A stretch of DNA of 15,196 nt from an uncultured Leucobacter sp. (GTDB taxonomy: Bacteria > Actinomycetota > Actinomycetes > Actinomycetales > Microbacteriaceae), in assembly GCA_937967375.1 (NCBI GenBank), contig CALCJF010000043.1, positions 1-15,196 on the forward strand, written 5' to 3'. Under the pieces are notes generated by a model. That model made no database searches and had not been told where the DNA came from. It saw nothing but the letters and a program-made list of their open reading frames with translations. This document shows, in pieces, positions 7,077-14,176 of the stretch. Positions within the stretch are counted from its first letter, which is position 1; each line of letters starts with the position of its first letter. Both the position numbers and the translations under genes were made by a program.

Positions 7077-8794
7077 GCGACGGGCCACTCGAACAGGCCG
7101 CTCGCTCCGCCATGCAGCGTGCCGAGCTGCTGGTAGCGGGCGATCGCGAAGCCGAGGCGCTCGCGCTGCTGGGAGAGGCGCTGCGCAACAGCCCCGAGCA
7201 CCCAGAACTGCTCTCCAACTACTCTTGGGTGCTCAACCGCCTGAACCGACCGACCGAGGCACTCGAGTACGCCGATCGGGCGCTGTCGTTCGCACCTGAG
7301 ATGCTTCAGGCGCAGTTTCAGCGCGCCTATGCAGAGTACGGCCTCGGCGAGACCGCTCTCGCCGAGGCTTCTGCGTTGCGGGGGCTCGAACTCGATCCCG
7401 AGAATATCGAGTTTCATCTCTTGTGCGCGCGACTACTTGCGTCGAAACTCGGAAAGGGCCGCCAGAAGAAGGCACGGCGCGCCCTAGCAGTCTCGCATCT
7501 CGACACGGCCCTCGAGTTGAGCCCGGAGCACCCAGATACGCTCTACCGCGCAGCCGAGGTCACCCGGATGCTCGGCAATACTGACCTCGCGAGCCACTAT
7601 GTTTCACAGGGGCTGGCTCTGGCACCCGAACACGTTCAATTGCTCACTCTGCGTGCGAGTCTCGTGACCGAGACTGTGCAAACAGGTGGCAGGTACGACA
7701 TCACCACACAGCCGACGGTCGCGCTGGCCGAAGCCAACAAACTGCTGCAGCTCGACCCGCAGCACGTCGGGGCCCGGCGCACTCTGTTCTCGGGCCTCTG
7801 GTACGAGCGGATGCTGTTCACGGATGGTCCGCTCACCATGATCACGGTCTTGGCCCTGAGTTACGGCGTGACCTACCAGCGTGATGGGCACCTCTGGTCA
7901 CCCTGGGTGGGAGCCGTCCTTGTGCTGCTCTTCAGCGTCATACGCCTGGCAAAAGGCAAAATCATCAGTTCACCCGTGAACCAGGGTTTCATTCGTTCGA
8001 TCGCACAGGAGACCAGATTCGCGATCACACGACGCGTGCTCGTGATGACAGCTTGGTGCGTCGTCGCTGTTGGAGCGCTTTGCCAATTGTTCGTGCGAGA
8101 CGCCGTGATCGTGCGGTGGCTCATCGTGGCGCTATCGCTTGGCGCGCTCGCGTCTCTCGCCGCGACCCTGCTGTTGCACGCTGCCCACGCCGAAGCCGCA
8201 AAGCGAATTGGCGGATACAGCAGCGATCTCAACAGCCTCGTTCGGCTGGCTGAAGAGCGCAGACTGCTGCGAAGTCATCTCTGGTTTCGACTACTCGGCT
8301 TCTTGGGCATCGCAATCAGTTCGCTTGCGGTCGCACAAGGGCGAAAAGACGGCGTAGCGGTCGCATTCGTTGCAATCGCCGGCCTGGTTCTTTCGCTCAC
8401 AGCAGGCCTGCTCATGGCTCGGTACTTCGAGCGCAGCCTGAAGGCTGAGCTGCCGCCGGGAACCGTCGTCTTGAAAGAAACGTATCGAACCCCGAGCTGG
8501 ATCGGCATCGTCACATTTGGAGCAGTGAGCATTGGCGCCATCGCGATCCTCGCCACGAATCTCGGCCGAGTGCCGGTGCTACCGAACGAATACGACGCAA
8601 TCGGGCATTACGAGGTGGCTGAAAAATCTAATACCGCGGGTGCCGACACCTGCAACCGGGGCGGGAGACGAGGCGCAGGTACGTTGGCCTGCATCATTGA
8701 GCGGCAGCAAGCGCAGAACGACCGAGAGTGGCCCGAGATCGAGGTGCCCGACTTCGACGTGCCTGACTCCGTCTCCAGCGGGCAAGCTCAGTAG
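7073..8794 (+). CDS. TPR-repeat integral membrane protein of unknown function
   Basis: The 573-residue product starts with about six TPR-like helical repeats (about 5-240), for example the block around HPELLSNYSWVLNRLNRPTE and the one around HPDTLYRAAEVTRMLGNTD. About seven hydrophobic segments follow at roughly 253-267, 277-292, 321-341, 345-368, 405-422, 427-448 and 475-496. A C-terminal soluble tail contains two cysteines (C527, C540) and an acidic, Pro-rich end. With the TPR domain in the cytosol, the tail would be outside if seven spans is right. The GTG start overlaps the AAA ATPase stop (GTGA), so the pair is translationally coupled and probably forms one complex, the TPR domain serving as a dock at the membrane. 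No enzyme motif was recognised. Confidence 0.88.
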   Translation: MSDGPLEQAARSAMQRAELLVAGDREAEALALLGEALRNSPEHPELLSNYSWVLNRLNRPTEALEYADRALSFAPEMLQAQFQRAYAEYGLGETALAEASALRGLELDPENIEFHLLCARLLASKLGKGRQKKARRALAVSHLDTALELSPEHPDTLYRAAEVTRMLGNTDLASHYVSQGLALAPEHVQLLTLRASLVTETVQTGGRYDITTQPTVALAEANKLLQLDPQHVGARRTLFSGLWYERMLFTDGPLTMITVLALSYGVTYQRDGHLWSPWVGAVLVLLFSVIRLAKGKIISSPVNQGFIRSIAQETRFAITRRVLVMTAWCVVAVGALCQLFVRDAVIVRWLIVALSLGALASLAATLLLHAAHAEAAKRIGGYSSDLNSLVRLAEERRLLRSHLWFRLLGFLGIAISSLAVAQGRKDGVAVAFVAIAGLVLSLTAGLLMARYFERSLKAELPPGTVVLKETYRTPSWIGIVTFGAVSIGAIAILATNLGRVPVLPNEYDAIGHYEVAEKSNTAGADTCNRGGRRGAGTLACIIERQQAQNDREWPEIEVPDFDVPDSVSSGQAQ

Positions 8795-8841
8795 CTCGAG
8801 TTTCGCGCGCAGCGCATCACCGGCCGCGATCGTGGCGCCGC

Positions 8842-9723
8842 CTATTGACGGGCGGGTCCGTGCACCGGATACGAGACGCTCGCCTCTGCACAACCAGCCT
8901 GCGCAGGCAATGACGCGACCACTTCTCCGCTCATTCCGCTCAGCGAGGATACCTGCTGCTGCAGAAGGGGTAGGTACTCGTCGGGCAGTTCGACTTGATG
9001 TTCAGCGCGATACGAGTCACGCACGAGCTGCACTAGTTCGACGTACGAAATCGCTTCGGGAATCTCAATACCGCTCGCGACAGCAGCAGTGTCGGCATCC
9101 ACTGCCTGCAGTTCAACGCTCGGGCCGGGAACTACAGAGGCATCCCACCAATAGGTGCTCATCAGATCCCAAAAATCATACGCCAGCACGAACTGGTTGA
9201 AGCGCTCAAAGCGCAGCTCAACGGTGCCTCCCGCAGCGTTCACCTGCGAGACCCAATCGCCAAACCCGAGCTGCCACACGGTGGTCTCGAAGTGCTCCCC
9301 GAATCCCAGGGAGCCGCTCTGGCCGGTGTCCCAGAAGCCCTCCATCGAGGTGGTGTCGCCCTCGGTAAAGACGGTTGGCCTGCCGCCATCTGACCCAAGA
9401 TACTCGGGCAGCACGGCGCAGGTCACAGGCTTCGGTGCGGGCGGTGCAGTAGATTGCGTGGGTGCCTGCTCAGCACAAGCGTTGGCGCCATCGCTCGCTT
9501 CAGCAGCTGGCGCGCTCACTCCCGAGACCAGCAAGACGCCACCAATGAGCACCACCGCACCGAATGCGCGTGCCAGTCTTTCTCGCGACTTCGCATGACG
9601 CGCAGCCAAGACCAGCAGCGCTCCGAGCGCGAGGCAGATGAGCGCCATCACGACAACAGGCAGCACTCCCGTAGATGCCCCGGTCTCGGCAAGCGCGCAC
9701 GGCAGTTCTGATGAGAAAGACAT
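8842..9723 (-). CDS. Exported or membrane protein with an N-terminal LAETG sorting-signal-like segment
   Basis: I do not recognise this 293-residue protein. Residues 11-15 are LAETG, followed by a hydrophobic stretch (20-40) and a basic patch ARHAKSRERL. This is the layout of a sortase sorting signal, normally found at the C-terminus. A second hydrophobic segment (53-70) ends in SAPAAEA, which could be a signal peptidase site. The remainder, about 77-293, is soluble, rich in aromatic residues in the middle (FERFNQFVLAYDFWDLMSTY), and has three cysteines. ATG at 9723 has a GGGGGG ribosome site 4 bases upstream; GTG at 9747 would add 8 residues. A perfect TATAAT -10 box lies 50 bases upstream. 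The gene ends 47 bp from the convergent TPR gene, with no obvious terminator between them. Confidence 0.75.
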   Translation of the reverse strand: MSFSSELPCALAETGASTGVLPVVVMALICLALGALLVLAARHAKSRERLARAFGAVVLIGGVLLVSGVSAPAAEASDGANACAEQAPTQSTAPPAPKPVTCAVLPEYLGSDGGRPTVFTEGDTTSMEGFWDTGQSGSLGFGEHFETTVWQLGFGDWVSQVNAAGGTVELRFERFNQFVLAYDFWDLMSTYWWDASVVPGPSVELQAVDADTAAVASGIEIPEAISYVELVQLVRDSYRAEHQVELPDEYLPLLQQQVSSLSGMSGEVVASLPAQAGCAEASVSYPVHGPARQ

Positions 9724-9773
9724 TGACCCCCCGATCAACGCGCACACCCCCGTATGCGCAGATATCTAGGAAG

Positions 9774-9779
9774 ATTATA
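9774..9779 (-). promoter_or_regulatory. -10 box (TATAAT) for the LAETG protein gene
   Basis: A perfect TATAAT on the minus strand lies about 50 bases upstream of the ATG at 9723. The -35 region is weak (GTTTAG with a 17-base spacer). It would give a leader of about 40-45 bases. Confidence 0.55.
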
Positions 9780-9850
9780 TGTGGGTCGTCGACGCCCTAA
9801 ACGACCAGTCACTCCACCGTCCGAGGCAACGAAACAGTGGCGGGTTTCGC

Positions 9851-10327
9851 CTATTCGCCGAGATGCTTGCGAGCCGAAATCGCGCGATCAGCCTCTCGCT
9901 TGTCTTGCTTCTCTCGCAGCGTCTGGCGCTTGTCGTACTCTTTCTTGCCCTTCGCAAGTGCGATCTCGACCTTGGCTCGCCCATCGAGAAAGTACAGCTG
10001 CAGCGGAACGATCGTCATGCCGCCCTCGCGGGTCTTCTGGTAGAGCTTGTCGATCTGCTGGCGGTGCAACAGAAGCTTGCGCTTGCGGCGCGGTGCGTGG
10101 TTGGTCCAAGAACCATTCAGGTACTCGGGAATGTAGGCAGCATCAAGCCACGCTTCACCGTTCTCGATGAACACGTACCCGTCGACGAGCGAGGCGCGCC
10201 CCATGCGCAGCGATTTGACCTCGCTGCCCGTGAGCACGAGCCCAGCCTCGTAGGTATCGAGAATGTGGTAATCGTGCCGCGCCTTCTTGTTCGACGCGAT
10301 CAGCTTCTGACCCGTCTCTTTTGGCAT
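9851..10327 (-). CDS. smpB: SsrA-binding protein SmpB
   Basis: The 158-residue protein is a full-length SmpB, the partner of tmRNA that delivers it to stalled ribosomes for trans-translation. Family features are clear: IASNKKARHDYHILDTYEAG at the start, VLTGSEVKSLRMGRASL, the conserved GEAWL...YIPEY region, PRRKRKLLLH, and a basic C-terminal tail (KGKKEYDKRQTLREKQDKRE) that enters the mRNA channel. It is the last gene of the core block prfB-ftsE-ftsX-smpB, the order also found in Mycobacterium. The ATG at 10327 lacks a Shine-Dalgarno but has a TAnnnT box 7 bases upstream. A tmRNA gene (ssrA) is not found just downstream, where it often lies. Confidence 0.97.
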   Translation of the reverse strand: MPKETGQKLIASNKKARHDYHILDTYEAGLVLTGSEVKSLRMGRASLVDGYVFIENGEAWLDAAYIPEYLNGSWTNHAPRRKRKLLLHRQQIDKLYQKTREGGMTIVPLQLYFLDGRAKVEIALAKGKKEYDKRQTLREKQDKREADRAISARKHLGE

Positions 10328-10334
10328 AGCAACC

Positions 10335-10340
10335 AGTCTA
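10335..10340 (-). promoter_or_regulatory. smpB: Possible -10 element of a leaderless smpB mRNA
   Basis: TAGACT fits TAnnnT and lies exactly 7 bases before the smpB ATG, which has no Shine-Dalgarno. smpB needs its own promoter because a strong terminator separates it from ftsX. No -35 match was seen. Confidence 0.4.
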
Positions 10341-10415
10341 TCGGCGCAGCCGTGATCCCGCTTGCCGCTGCATGCGCCGATTTCTGGGTGGTGAATCCCT
10401 CTGCACGCTGGCGCA

Positions 10416-10510
10416 GCCTGCCTGCCTGCTCGCCTCGCTGACTGGCTGACTGCTTGCTTGCTTGCCTGCCTGACTGACTGGCTGACTGCTTGCTTGCCTG
10501 CCTGACTGCC
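10416..10510. repeat. Period-4 tandem repeat tract (TGNC/TGCT) between ftsX and smpB
   Basis: About 95 bp are built from tetranucleotides TGCC, TGAC, TGGC and TGCT. Within it a larger unit of about 36 bp is repeated: it begins CTGACTGGCTGACTGC at 10438 and again at 10474, the two copies differing by one TTGC. This is a microsatellite nested in a short minisatellite, likely to change length by slippage. It lies upstream of the smpB promoter region and downstream of the ftsX terminator, and no plausible coding frame uses it. Confidence 0.9.
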
Positions 10511-10573
10511 AAAAAGATTTCCCCTTTGGGCACCTTTTCATTACGCCAAAAGGGGCCCAAGAGGGAAATTCTT
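10511..10573 (-). terminator. Strong hairpin terminator of the ftsEX transcript
   Basis: Arms at 10548-10573 and 10514-10538 form a stem of about 24 pairs with two mismatches and one bulge around a 9-base loop. Read leftwards the stem ends in a run of five T (complement of AAAAA at 10511-10515). It lies 72 bp after the ftsX stop, as expected for an intrinsic terminator, but it is unusually long. Confidence 0.85.
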
Positions 10574-10604
10574 CGGGGCGGCAGAGATCCTGCTCGCCGA
10601 GAGA

Positions 10605-10632
10605 GCCGCGCAAGACCCACGACCAGCGCGGC
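10605..10632 (-). other. GC-rich hairpin just after ftsX
   Basis: GCCGCGC (10605-10611) and GCGCGGC (10626-10632) form a perfect 7-bp stem with a 14-base loop. It has no T-run, so it may protect the 3' end or help termination ahead of the larger hairpin. Confidence 0.5.
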
Positions 10633-10644
10633 CCGCAGCGGCTT

Positions 10645-11559
10645 CTAGACGCGCAGATACCTGCTGATCGCCACCTTCGCCGCGATCGCACTCAGCACAA
10701 TACCCACACCGATCAGAATCGGCGGCACGATGAGCGACTGTTCGACAGTGATGTAGCTCGTGAACGGCACATTCTGCGCAAGGAAGCCCTGCACGAAGAA
10801 CTTCACCACCGCGACCGAGGCCACGCTCGCAAGCACCGAGCCGACCAATGCCGCGACGATGCCCTCGATGATGAACGGGGTTTGAATGAACCTGTTCGAC
10901 GCGCCGACGAGTCTCATGATGCCGATCTCGCGGCGTCTCGAGAACGCCGAGAGACGAATCGTGGTCGAGATGAGCAAGACCGCCGCAACGAGCATGAGCC
11001 CCGCGATCGCGATCGCCGTATAGCTTGCGACGCCGAGAAAGAGGAAGATGCGGTCGAGCAGGCTGCGCTGGTCACTCACGCTCTGCACGCCTGGCACGCC
11101 TGAGAATGTCTCTTGGATGATGGCCGAACGCGACGGATCTTTGAGCCTCACCCAGTAGGTCTGGTTGAGCTGCTCGGGTTTCGTGATATCGAGAATCGGG
11201 TTGCCCGCGAACTGCTTCTGAAACTCCTTGTACGCCTGATCATGGTCGACGAAGAACGCATCATCGATATACGGCTTCAGTACCGCGGAGTTCAGCGCGT
11301 CTTCAACCGCCTTGACCTGCTCTTCGGTGACATCGGTGCCGTCACAGGTGGCGCTCTGATCGAAGTCGGTGCAGAGGTAGATCGCGACCTGGGCACGGTC
11401 GTACCAGAACGTCTTCATCTGCTGCACCTGCAACTGCATGAGAATGGCGGCGCCGACGAATGTCAGCGACACAGACGTCACGAGAATCACCGAGATGACC
11501 ACCGAAAGGTTGCGGCGCAGGCCGTTCCAGACCTCGCCGAGCACAAGTCCGAGCCTCAT
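10645..11559 (-). CDS. ftsX: Cell division permease-like protein FtsX
   Basis: The 304-residue membrane protein is the partner of FtsE. The FtsEX complex uses ATP hydrolysis to activate cell-wall hydrolases at the septum, in mycobacteria RipC. It has the expected four membrane segments (about 19-42, 174-198, 229-255, 275-296). A large outer domain (43-170) lies between TM1 and TM2 and is where the hydrolase binds. It includes two cysteines (C63, C72) that could form a disulfide. The sequence SAFSRRREIGIMRLVGASNRFI is diagnostic of FtsX. Its ATG overlaps the ftsE stop as ATGA, so the two are translationally coupled. It is followed by two hairpins and a repeat tract before smpB. Confidence 0.97.
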   Translation of the reverse strand: MRLGLVLGEVWNGLRRNLSVVISVILVTSVSLTFVGAAILMQLQVQQMKTFWYDRAQVAIYLCTDFDQSATCDGTDVTEEQVKAVEDALNSAVLKPYIDDAFFVDHDQAYKEFQKQFAGNPILDITKPEQLNQTYWVRLKDPSRSAIIQETFSGVPGVQSVSDQRSLLDRIFLFLGVASYTAIAIAGLMLVAAVLLISTTIRLSAFSRRREIGIMRLVGASNRFIQTPFIIEGIVAALVGSVLASVASVAVVKFFVQGFLAQNVPFTSYITVEQSLIVPPILIGVGIVLSAIAAKVAISRYLRV

Positions 11560-12656
11560 CGTACCGGCCCCACATCCGTCTGATCGTCGGGCGTGAGCCC
11601 GAGCGCCTCGGCGTAGCTTCCGGGTGGCGGCGCAAGTTTTGGTTTCTCTTCGGCCTGGTCCGGGCGATCGGTGCGAACCGTCAGGTCGAGTTCGGCGGGG
11701 AGCGACGATTCGCCCGTTTCTGCTGCCGGGGTCTCGGTTTCATGAGTTTTGGCGAGGATCGCGGCCTCCGCCTGCGCGGCTTCAGCAACGGGCGCAGCGG
11801 CCTGATCGGGGTCGACCTCTGGTACCTCAAATTCGAGCTCTTCGGGAGTCAGAGGGCTCTCTGGCGCCTCGACAGGCTCAACGTCTGCGGCGAGTGTTGC
11901 GCGCACGACGTCTTCGCTGGTGCGAAGCACCTGCGCCCCGGCCTCCGTGAGGTCGCCGAGATCGATCGAGGCGGTCTCACCGTAGCCGCCGCGCTGCTCG
12001 TCGCGCACGATAATGCCCTGCGAGAGCTCGATCACGCGCTGCTGCATGATGTCAACGAAGGTGGCCTCGTGAGTGGCCATCACCACGGTCGTTCCCGAGG
12101 CGTTGATCGCGCGCAGCAGCTGCATGATGCCGAGGCTCGTCGCGGGGTCGAGGTTGCCCGTAGGCTCGTCGGCGAGCAGAATCGCGGGCTTGTTCACGAT
12201 CGCCCTGGCAATGGCGACGCGCTGCTGCTCGCCGCCCGAGAGTTCGTGCGGAAACCGTTTTGCCTTGCCGCCGAGACCGACCATCTCGAGCACGTCGGGT
12301 ACCGCTTCTTGGATGAAGCCGCGCGACTTGCCGATGACCTGCAGCGAGAACGCCACGTTGTCGTAGACGGTCTTGTTGGTGAGCAGACGGAAGTCTTGGA
12401 ACACCACGCCGAGATTTCGACGGAAGTATGGAACCTTGCGGTTTGAGATCTTGCCGAGGTCGTGGCCGAGCACGTGAATACGACCGGTGCTCGGCTGCTC
12501 CTCTCGCAGAATCAATCGCAGGCAGCTCGATTTGCCCGAACCCGACGCACCGACGATGAAGACGAACTCGCCCCGGTCGATATTTAGGCTCACGCGATCG
12601 AGCGCAGGGCGCTTCGTGCCCCGGTACTTTTTGCTGACGCTCTCGAAAAGGATCAT
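11556..12656 (-). CDS. ftsE: Cell division ATP-binding protein FtsE with long acidic C-terminal extension
   Basis: Residues 1 to about 220 are a standard FtsE ATPase. Walker A is GASGSGKSS (36-44), the Q-loop is in FQDFRLL (Q87), the signature is LSGGEQQRVAIARA (139-152), Walker B is ILLADEPTGNLD (159-170), and the H-loop is H196. FtsE proteins usually end near residue 230, but this one continues to 366 with a Pro/Glu/Ala-rich, acidic, probably disordered tail. The tail is not a frame error, since its stop forms the ATGA overlap with ftsX. The ATG at 12656 is chosen because the protein then begins MILFESVSKKY, as FtsE does; upstream codons to 12710 run into the prfB gap. There is no Shine-Dalgarno, and TAGGGT lies 10 bases upstream. 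Confidence 0.95.
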   Translation of the reverse strand: MILFESVSKKYRGTKRPALDRVSLNIDRGEFVFIVGASGSGKSSCLRLILREEQPSTGRIHVLGHDLGKISNRKVPYFRRNLGVVFQDFRLLTNKTVYDNVAFSLQVIGKSRGFIQEAVPDVLEMVGLGGKAKRFPHELSGGEQQRVAIARAIVNKPAILLADEPTGNLDPATSLGIMQLLRAINASGTTVVMATHEATFVDIMQQRVIELSQGIIVRDEQRGGYGETASIDLGDLTEAGAQVLRTSEDVVRATLAADVEPVEAPESPLTPEELEFEVPEVDPDQAAAPVAEAAQAEAAILAKTHETETPAAETGESSLPAELDLTVRTDRPDQAEEKPKLAPPPGSYAEALGLTPDDQTDVGPVR

Positions 12657-12730
12657 GACGGGTTTGACCCTACGCGCCTGCGCGGTGCGCATCTGCGCGG
12701 CACGCCGCACACAAGCGCTTTCTCAGAAAC

Positions 12731-13837
12731 TCAGTCTTTTTTGAGCGAGCGCCAGCGAATCCCTGCGGCGATGAAGCCATCGAGGTCGCCGTCGAACACC
12801 GCGTCTGGCTGCGAGCTCTCGTGCCCCGTGCGCAGGTCTTTCACGAGCTGCTGGCCGTAGAGAAAGTACGAGCGAATCTGGTCGCCCCAGCTCGCAGTCA
12901 CCGAACCGGCAAGTTCTTTCTTCTTCGCGGCCTCTTGCTCGCGCTGCAGCAGCAAGAGTCGCGTCTGCAGCACGCGCATTGCGGCGGCGCGGTTCTGAAT
13001 CTGGCTCTTCTCGTTCTGCATCGACACAACGAGGCCTGTTGGCAAGTGCGTGATGCGCACGGCGGAGTCGGTGGTGTTCACCGACTGCCCGCCGGGGCCC
13101 GATGAACGGTACACATCGACTCGAATGTCGCCCTCGGGCACATCGACCTCGGTCGCCTCTTCGAGCAGCGGGATCACCTCGACGCCGGCGAAGCTGGTCT
13201 GACGCTTGTCGGCCGAGCCGAACGGGCTGATTCTCGCCAGGCGGTGCGTGCCTGCCTCCACCGAAAGCGTGCCAAACGCATAGGGTGCATCGATCTCGAA
13301 GGTCGCTGACTTGATGCCCGCGCCCTCGGCATAGCTCGTATCGAGCACCTTGGTGGTGTAGCCGTGCTGCTCTGCCCAGCGGAGGTACATGCGCAGCAGC
13401 ATCTCGGCGAAGTCGGTGGCGTCGTCGCCGCCAGCACCCGAGCGAATAGTTACGACGGCAGAGCGCTCGTCGTACTCACCCGAGAGCATCGTCTGCACCT
13501 CGAGCTCTGAGACCATCGCTTCGAGGTCGGCGAGCTCGCTCGCGGCCTCCGATTCAGTCGCCTCATCTTCCATCTCTCGAGCGAGCTCGACCAGCACCTC
13601 GAGATCGTCGATGCGCGATTTGACGCCGCGCAACTTGCTCACACGCGATTTGTTGTGGCTGAGTTTGCTCGTCACCTTTTGCGCAGCCTCGGGATCGTCC
13701 CAGAGGCCGGGCGCAGCCGCCTGCTCTTCGAGTTCGACGATCTCGCGCTCGAGGCGCTCAAGATCCATCACCGCGGCGATGTCGGCGTAGGTGGAACGGA
13801 GTGCGCGAATGCGGGCGCTGAAATCGATATCGAGCAT
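12731..13837 (-). CDS. prfB: Peptide chain release factor 2 (RF2)
   Basis: The 368-residue RF2 ends translation at UGA and UAA codons. The tripeptide SPF that reads the stop codon is present (204-206, in ARISPFGSADKRQTSF). The GGQ that triggers peptide release is at 249-251 (SSGPGGQSVNTT). The N-terminal helical domain is complete. Unlike many bacteria, the gene is one uninterrupted frame, with no in-frame UGA and programmed +1 frameshift near codon 25, so the usual RF2 self-regulation is absent, as known for some actinobacteria. ATG at 13837 has only a weak GGGAA upstream, and TAAGCT lies 10 bases before it. The gene heads the block prfB-ftsE-ftsX-smpB. Confidence 0.97.
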   Translation of the reverse strand: MLDIDFSARIRALRSTYADIAAVMDLERLEREIVELEEQAAAPGLWDDPEAAQKVTSKLSHNKSRVSKLRGVKSRIDDLEVLVELAREMEDEATESEAASELADLEAMVSELEVQTMLSGEYDERSAVVTIRSGAGGDDATDFAEMLLRMYLRWAEQHGYTTKVLDTSYAEGAGIKSATFEIDAPYAFGTLSVEAGTHRLARISPFGSADKRQTSFAGVEVIPLLEEATEVDVPEGDIRVDVYRSSGPGGQSVNTTDSAVRITHLPTGLVVSMQNEKSQIQNRAAAMRVLQTRLLLLQREQEAAKKKELAGSVTASWGDQIRSYFLYGQQLVKDLRTGHESSQPDAVFDGDLDGFIAAGIRWRSLKKD

Positions 13838-13940
13838 GATGTTCCCAAGCTTACTCTGCGGTCACAGGCCTGCCGCTCGCAGGTTCACCCTCAGCCCATT
13901 TGCTGCCCGCGTCCCTGCCTACATCCCTGCCACATATCTG

Positions 13941-13998
13941 TCGAGAAAGGAAAATTCACTCTCACAAACGACCCAAGCCACGAAAATCCCTTTCTCGA
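13941..13998. repeat. Inverted repeat upstream of prfB
   Basis: TCGAGAAAGG (13941-13950) and CCTTTCTCGA (13989-13998) are perfect 10-base arms separated by 38 bases. They could pair in RNA or bind a dimeric regulator. No T-run follows on either strand. Confidence 0.6.
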
Positions 13999-14027
13999 GA
14001 GGCCTCAGCGCAATTCTCAAATTGAAA

Positions 14028-14064
14028 AGTGTGACTCGGCGGAGTGTGATGCGATGGAGCGTAA
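14028..14064. repeat. Three short direct repeats at 15-bp spacing
   Basis: AGTGTGA at 14028-14034, AGTGTGA at 14043-14049 and AGCGTAA at 14058-14064 recur at exactly 15 bp. They are iteron-like but short, and their role is unknown. Confidence 0.45.
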
Positions 14065-14176
14065 TTCGGTAGAGGGCTCAAAACGAGTTCGGTTTACGGC
14101 GTTGATTTCGGGGTCGACGGCCGAACTGCAGAGATCCCAGCGCGGTTGCGCGGCAAAGGATAGCAGCGCACCGCCG

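Larger units (their letters stand above)
13838..14176. other. Intergenic region between the MocR-like gene and prfB
   Basis: This 339-bp stretch has no gene I can support. It should hold the prfB promoter: a TAnnnT box (TAAGCT) at 13848-13853 on the minus strand lies 10 bases before the prfB ATG. It also holds a 10-bp inverted repeat (13941-13998) and three 15-bp-spaced AGYGTRA repeats (14028-14064). Long plus-strand frames crossing it are antisense shadows. No tRNA or tmRNA was recognised. Confidence 0.6.

Noticed and set aside
9748..9850. tmRNA gene (ssrA) beside smpB
   Set aside because: Only about 100 bp separate smpB from the next gene and no tag-peptide or tRNA-like end was seen, so a tmRNA of usual size does not fit.
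10416..10510. CRISPR array
   Set aside because: The repeats are contiguous tetramers without unique spacers, and no cas gene is present.
10300..10620. Minus-strand open frame with SKQSAS/GRQASKQ repeats
   Set aside because: It only translates the period-4 repeat tract and the terminator hairpin, and lacks a ribosome site or homology that I recognise.
13700..13837. Programmed +1 frameshift in prfB
   Set aside because: The RF2 frame is continuous from the start codon, and the usual CTTTGA slip site with an in-frame stop is absent.
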